A stretch of 44,295 nucleotides of DNA, from positions 1-44,295 of the forward strand of contig NZ_MLHG01000042.1 in assembly GCF_001998825.1 (NCBI RefSeq). The letters are read 5' to 3'. The DNA comes from Rodentibacter mrazii. GTDB lineage: Bacteria > Pseudomonadota > Gammaproteobacteria > Enterobacterales > Pasteurellaceae. Positions within the stretch are counted from its first letter, which is position 1; every line of letters starts with the position of its first letter. Below are positions 41,459 through 44,295 of the stretch, in pieces. A program made the translations under genes and the position numbers. The notes under the pieces are model-generated. The model had not been told where the DNA came from. It searched no databases and saw only the letters and a list, made by a program, of their open reading frames with translations.

Positions 41459-41671
41459 TTATTGAGCCCATGCGTAGGGCAGTAAAACAGTATCGAGTAA
41501 AAAGGATAGAGGCAAATCCAAAATCGGTACGCCCCATTGTTTCGCCATTTCTAAGTCATAGACGACACCGGCATAGGCGGTATAATCTTGCGAAGGATCA
41601 ACCAATTTCACCACGGTACCACAGCCGGATAAGGCAAAAAGTGCGGTTAAAATGAAGGCTATTTTGGGCAT
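41459..41671 (-). CDS. Small YceK/YidQ-family (DUF1375-like) lipoprotein
   Basis: 70 aa. Signal peptide with lipobox LSGC (Cys17) predicts a lipid-anchored protein. The C-terminal [17 protein letters not shown] matches the YidQ/YceK pattern (LDMPFTAVMDTLLLP). Function is unknown. Its start overlaps the coaD end by 13 nt and its stop is 2 nt before the rep start region, so it is co-translated. Confidence 0.8.
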   Translation of the reverse strand: MPKIAFILTALFALSGCGTVVKLVDPSQDYTAYAGVVYDLEMAKQWGVPILDLPLSFLLDTVLLPYAWAQ

Positions 41672-42138
41672 CGTTCTTGCAAGGCATTGAAGACAGCCGG
41701 TGGTACAAGTTCAGACACATCGCCACCATGTAAATAAATTTCACGCACGATAGTTGATGAGACAAACGCCCATTTTTCAGTCGGTGGAAAGAAAAGACTT
41801 TCAACGCCGTTTGTAAGTAGTCGATTAAGGGAAGCGAGCTGGAGTTCGTATTCAAAATCGGTTGTCGTTCGCACACCACGGATAATCGCCGCAACATTAC
41901 GGGCTTTAATGACATTCGCCAACAAATCGGAGAAACCAAAGACTTCAACATTCGCTAAATGTGCAACGGATTGTCGGGCAAGTTCAATGCGTTCATCCAA
42001 AGAAAATAACGGCTTTTTACTCGGGCTATTCGCCACCGCCACGAAAACTTTGGGAAAAATGACCGCACTTCGCTCAATAATATCCAAGTGCCCGTTTGTG
42101 ATAGGATCAAAAGTGCCAGGGTAAATCACCGTTGTCAT
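41659..42138 (-). CDS. coaD: Phosphopantetheine adenylyltransferase CoaD
   Basis: 159 aa. It makes dephospho-CoA from 4'-phosphopantetheine and [15 protein letters not shown] (6-17) has the T/HxGH nucleotidyltransferase motif; [14 protein letters not shown] and SSTIVREI are conserved. It overlaps waaA by 4 nt (ATGA type). Confidence 0.97.
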   Translation of the reverse strand: MTTVIYPGTFDPITNGHLDIIERSAVIFPKVFVAVANSPSKKPLFSLDERIELARQSVAHLANVEVFGFSDLLANVIKARNVAAIIRGVRTTTDFEYELQLASLNRLLTNGVESLFFPPTEKWAFVSSTIVREIYLHGGDVSELVPPAVFNALQERCPK

Positions 42139-43418
42139 ACATTACGCTCCAAATAAGGCTTTAATAAATCAAATAAACGCGATAATGCGCCTCGATTTTC
42201 CATTAACACTTCATAACCTGCATGACCTAAACGCAAACGAGCCTCTTTTGAATTAAGCAATGCTTCTACCGCTCGCTCTAATGCTGCAACGGTTGAATTA
42301 ACCTCTAATACCCCTTGCATTTCAACAAGTGTTCTAAAAACTTCTGGAAAATTAAAGGTATGCTTTCCACTAATCACAGGAATTTTAAATGCCAACGGTT
42401 CAAGAGGATTATGCCCCCCGTGTTTAACAAGACTCCCTCCTACGAAAGCAATATCAGAAATACCATACATCAACATCATTTCGCCCATGGTATCGCCTAA
42501 AATTAACTGAGTATTTGCATTCGGCAATTCACCGGTCGAACGACGAATAAATTGAAATTTTTCCTTTTTGATCAAGGCGGCAACGGAGTTAAATCGTTCA
42601 GGATGACGCGGCACCAGTAATAAAAGGAGATTAGGGTATTTTTCAAGCAGCTGACGATGTGTCTGTAAAATAATTTCTTCTTCACCTTCATGTGTACTTG
42701 CGGCAATCCAAATTTGGCGTTCTTTTGCCCATTGTTCACGCAATATTTTAATTTGCTCAAGTAACGCTTGGTTAACCGTTAAATCATATTTAATATTACC
42801 GGTAGGTTTAAGTTTCTCTTGAGGATAACCTAGTTCAAGAAAACGTCTTTCACTGATTTGATCTTGCGGGGCAATCAAACTAATTTGAGACCACATATTT
42901 TGTAAACGAGGCCGTACTTTTCCATAACGCCTCGCAGAACGGGAAGATAAACGGGCATTTGCCACAATAAAAGGGAGATCTCGGCGATATAATTGCTGAA
43001 TTAAATTTGGCCACAACTCAGTTTCAATAACAATACAAAGTTTTGGTTGAATAAAATCAATAAAACGATTAATCGAGAAAGGGAGATCATAAGGTAAATA
43101 ACAGTGGGTCACGCTCTCACCAAAAGCAGCCTTAACACGCTCGGAACCGGTTGGTGTCACTGTGGTAAACGTAATCGATAAATCAGGATAATCCTGCTGA
43201 ATGCGGCGCACTAAAGGCGTTGCGGCTATCACTTCGCCGACAGAAGCCGCATGAACCACAATGCCATGAGGAGAAGAGGCGGTTAAATGGTGATAAAAAC
43301 CATAGCGCTCCCCCCATCTTTTACGATAATCCGGAGCTTTAAACCCACGCATCCACATAAAAAGTAGCACTAATGGCTGAATCAGGTACATTAGAGCGGT
43401 ATAAAAAAAACGCCACAT
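42135..43418 (-). CDS. waaA: Kdo transferase WaaA (KdtA)
   Basis: 427 aa. An N-terminal membrane anchor ([20 protein letters not shown]) is followed by a GT-B fold: [61 protein letters not shown]. It adds Kdo to lipid A precursor at the inner membrane. The Haemophilus enzyme adds one Kdo; I cannot tell specificity here. Confidence 0.96.
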   Translation of the reverse strand: MWRFFYTALMYLIQPLVLLFMWMRGFKAPDYRKRWGERYGFYHHLTASSPHGIVVHAASVGEVIAATPLVRRIQQDYPDLSITFTTVTPTGSERVKAAFGESVTHCYLPYDLPFSINRFIDFIQPKLCIVIETELWPNLIQQLYRRDLPFIVANARLSSRSARRYGKVRPRLQNMWSQISLIAPQDQISERRFLELGYPQEKLKPTGNIKYDLTVNQALLEQIKILREQWAKERQIWIAASTHEGEEEIILQTHRQLLEKYPNLLLLLVPRHPERFNSVAALIKKEKFQFIRRSTGELPNANTQLILGDTMGEMMLMYGISDIAFVGGSLVKHGGHNPLEPLAFKIPVISGKHTFNFPEVFRTLVEMQGVLEVNSTVAALERAVEALLNSKEARLRLGHAGYEVLMENRGALSRLFDLLKPYLERNV

Positions 43419-43478
43419 AAACTAAATTCGGTTATACTTGAAAAATTTTTAGTAGTATAGCAAAAAAGGAATCAAAAT
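43419..43478. other. Divergent waaA / lgtF intergenic region
   Basis: 60 bp, very A/T-rich. Overlapping -10-like TATA boxes occur on both strands, but no clear -35. lgtF has an SD (AAAGGA). Confidence 0.3.
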
Positions 43479-44237
43479 ATGCCAACAATTAGCGTTGCAA
43501 TGATTGTAAAAAATGAAGGGCAGGATCTTGCATTATGCTTAGAGACAGTCAAAGATTGGGTAGATGAAATCATCATTTTAGATTCTGGCAGTACCGATAA
43601 TACAAAGGAAGTTGCGCTAAGCTATGGGGCAAAATTCTATGAAAACACCGATTGGCCCGGCTTTGGCAGACAACGCCAAATTGCACAACAGTATGTTACT
43701 TCCGACTATGTATTTTGGTTGGATGCCGATGAACTAGTGACACCCGAATTACGCCAATCAATCCAACGTGCCATTCAACAAAACCCAGAAAATACAGTAT
43801 TTGAAGTTCCACGCATAAGTGAGGTGTTCGGACGTAAAATTCGCCATTCCGGTTGGTATCCGGACTATGTCGTTCGTTTATACCGCACCAATTATGCCGG
43901 TTATAATGATTCTTTAGTTCACGAAAAAGTGTGTTATCCGAAAAATACCCGTATTGAGAAATTAACAGGTGATTTAGAACATTTCACTTATAAAAATCTT
44001 CATCATTACTTGGTAAAATCTGCCGGTTACGCCAGAGCTTGGGCCGATCAACGCCAAGCAAGAGGTAAAAAAGCAACCCTTTGGCAAGGAATAAGCCATG
44101 GGATCAGCTGTTTTATGAAAATGTACTTTTTAAAAGCCGGTTTTTTAGACGGAAAACAAGGTTTTTTACTAGCTATACTTTCTGCCCATTCCACCTTTGT
44201 GAAATATGCCGACTTATGGGAAAGAGAACAGCATTAA
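43479..44237 (+). CDS. lgtF: Family 2 glycosyltransferase, LgtF-type LPS core glucosyltransferase
   Basis: 252 aa GT-A fold. [32 protein letters not shown] and the metal-binding DADE ([12 protein letters not shown]) are diagnostic of the WaaE/LgtF/KdtX family. In Haemophilus, LgtF adds the first beta-1,4-glucose to heptose I of lipooligosaccharide. Adjacency to waaA supports this. I see no simple-sequence repeat that would make it phase-variable. Confidence 0.9.
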   Translation: MPTISVAMIVKNEGQDLALCLETVKDWVDEIIILDSGSTDNTKEVALSYGAKFYENTDWPGFGRQRQIAQQYVTSDYVFWLDADELVTPELRQSIQRAIQQNPENTVFEVPRISEVFGRKIRHSGWYPDYVVRLYRTNYAGYNDSLVHEKVCYPKNTRIEKLTGDLEHFTYKNLHHYLVKSAGYARAWADQRQARGKKATLWQGISHGISCFMKMYFLKAGFLDGKQGFLLAILSAHSTFVKYADLWEREQH

Positions 44238-44267
44238 AAAAGTGCGGTTAAAATTAACCGCACTTTT
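44238..44267. terminator. Paired uptake-sequence terminator after lgtF
   Basis: AAAAGTGCGGTTAA / TTAACCGCACTTTT (14-bp stem, short loop) directly follows the lgtF stop. Confidence 0.87.
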
Positions 44268-44295
44268 CATCTTCAATAGTAAAAATCCACCTTCA

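Noticed and set aside
43479-44237. Phase-variable lipooligosaccharide gene
   Set aside because: lgtF has no simple-sequence repeat near its 5' end.

Overview
This window comes from a chromosome of the family Pasteurellaceae (Haemophilus / Aggregatibacter / Pasteurella group). Evidence: 26 exact copies of the Hin-type DNA uptake sequence AAGTGCGGT/ACCGCACTT, several paired as terminator hairpins; a NadR without the N-terminal repressor domain; an LgtF-type core glucosyltransferase next to waaA; and ribosomal proteins close to those of Haemophilus and E. coli. I cannot fix the genus. No phage, insertion sequence, CRISPR array, integrase or toxin-antitoxin module was seen.

Layout. (1) 1-2429, minus: the first ~809 codons of a trimeric autotransporter adhesin that runs off the left edge. 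(2) 2772-7720, minus: the complete S10 ribosomal operon (rpsJ-rplC-rplD-rplW-rplB-rpsS-rplV-rpsC-rplP-rpmC-rpsQ) with a leader of about 190 nt. (3) 7994-17376: a full autoinducer-2 uptake and processing locus, lsrK and lsrR leftward and lsrACDBFGE rightward. (4) 17457-21626: ftsY-ftsE-ftsX leftward, rsmD-trmL rightward. (5) 21663-29682: D-xylose locus, xylA-xylB leftward, xylF-xylG-xylH-xylR rightward. (6) 29825-31150: an orphan UhpC-type sugar-phosphate permease/sensor. (7) 31233-36065: 2-deoxyribose locus, deoC-deoR leftward, deoK-deoP-deoX rightward. (8) 36111-38915: FMN-riboswitch-controlled ribB, nadR and a metallophosphoesterase. (9) 38974-39295: a tRNA-Ser/Arg/Arg cluster. (10) 39441-44237: rep, a small lipoprotein, coaD, waaA and the divergent lgtF.

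How the parts fit. From memory of Haemophilus gene order, the S10 operon, ftsYEX-rsmD-trmL and ribB-nadR blocks form a conserved backbone. Three carbon or signal loci (lsr; xyl plus the permease; deo) sit in the gaps. All three catabolic loci share one plan: divergent transcription, a CRP-like TGTGA-N6-TCACA site between the arms, a dedicated regulator (LsrR, XylR, DeoR) and dedicated import. The deo set looks complete: import, anomer handling, phosphorylation and cleavage to acetaldehyde plus glyceraldehyde-3-phosphate. The lsr set has the rarer eighth gene lsrE, whose predicted epimerase metal ligands are intact. The least ordinary points are the adhesin directly after rpsQ, the near-duplicate promoter/operator modules of lsr, a DeoR-type operator in the deo control region, uptake sequences used inside a riboswitch and inside the xylAB operon, and a UhpC-like protein with no UhpA/UhpB.
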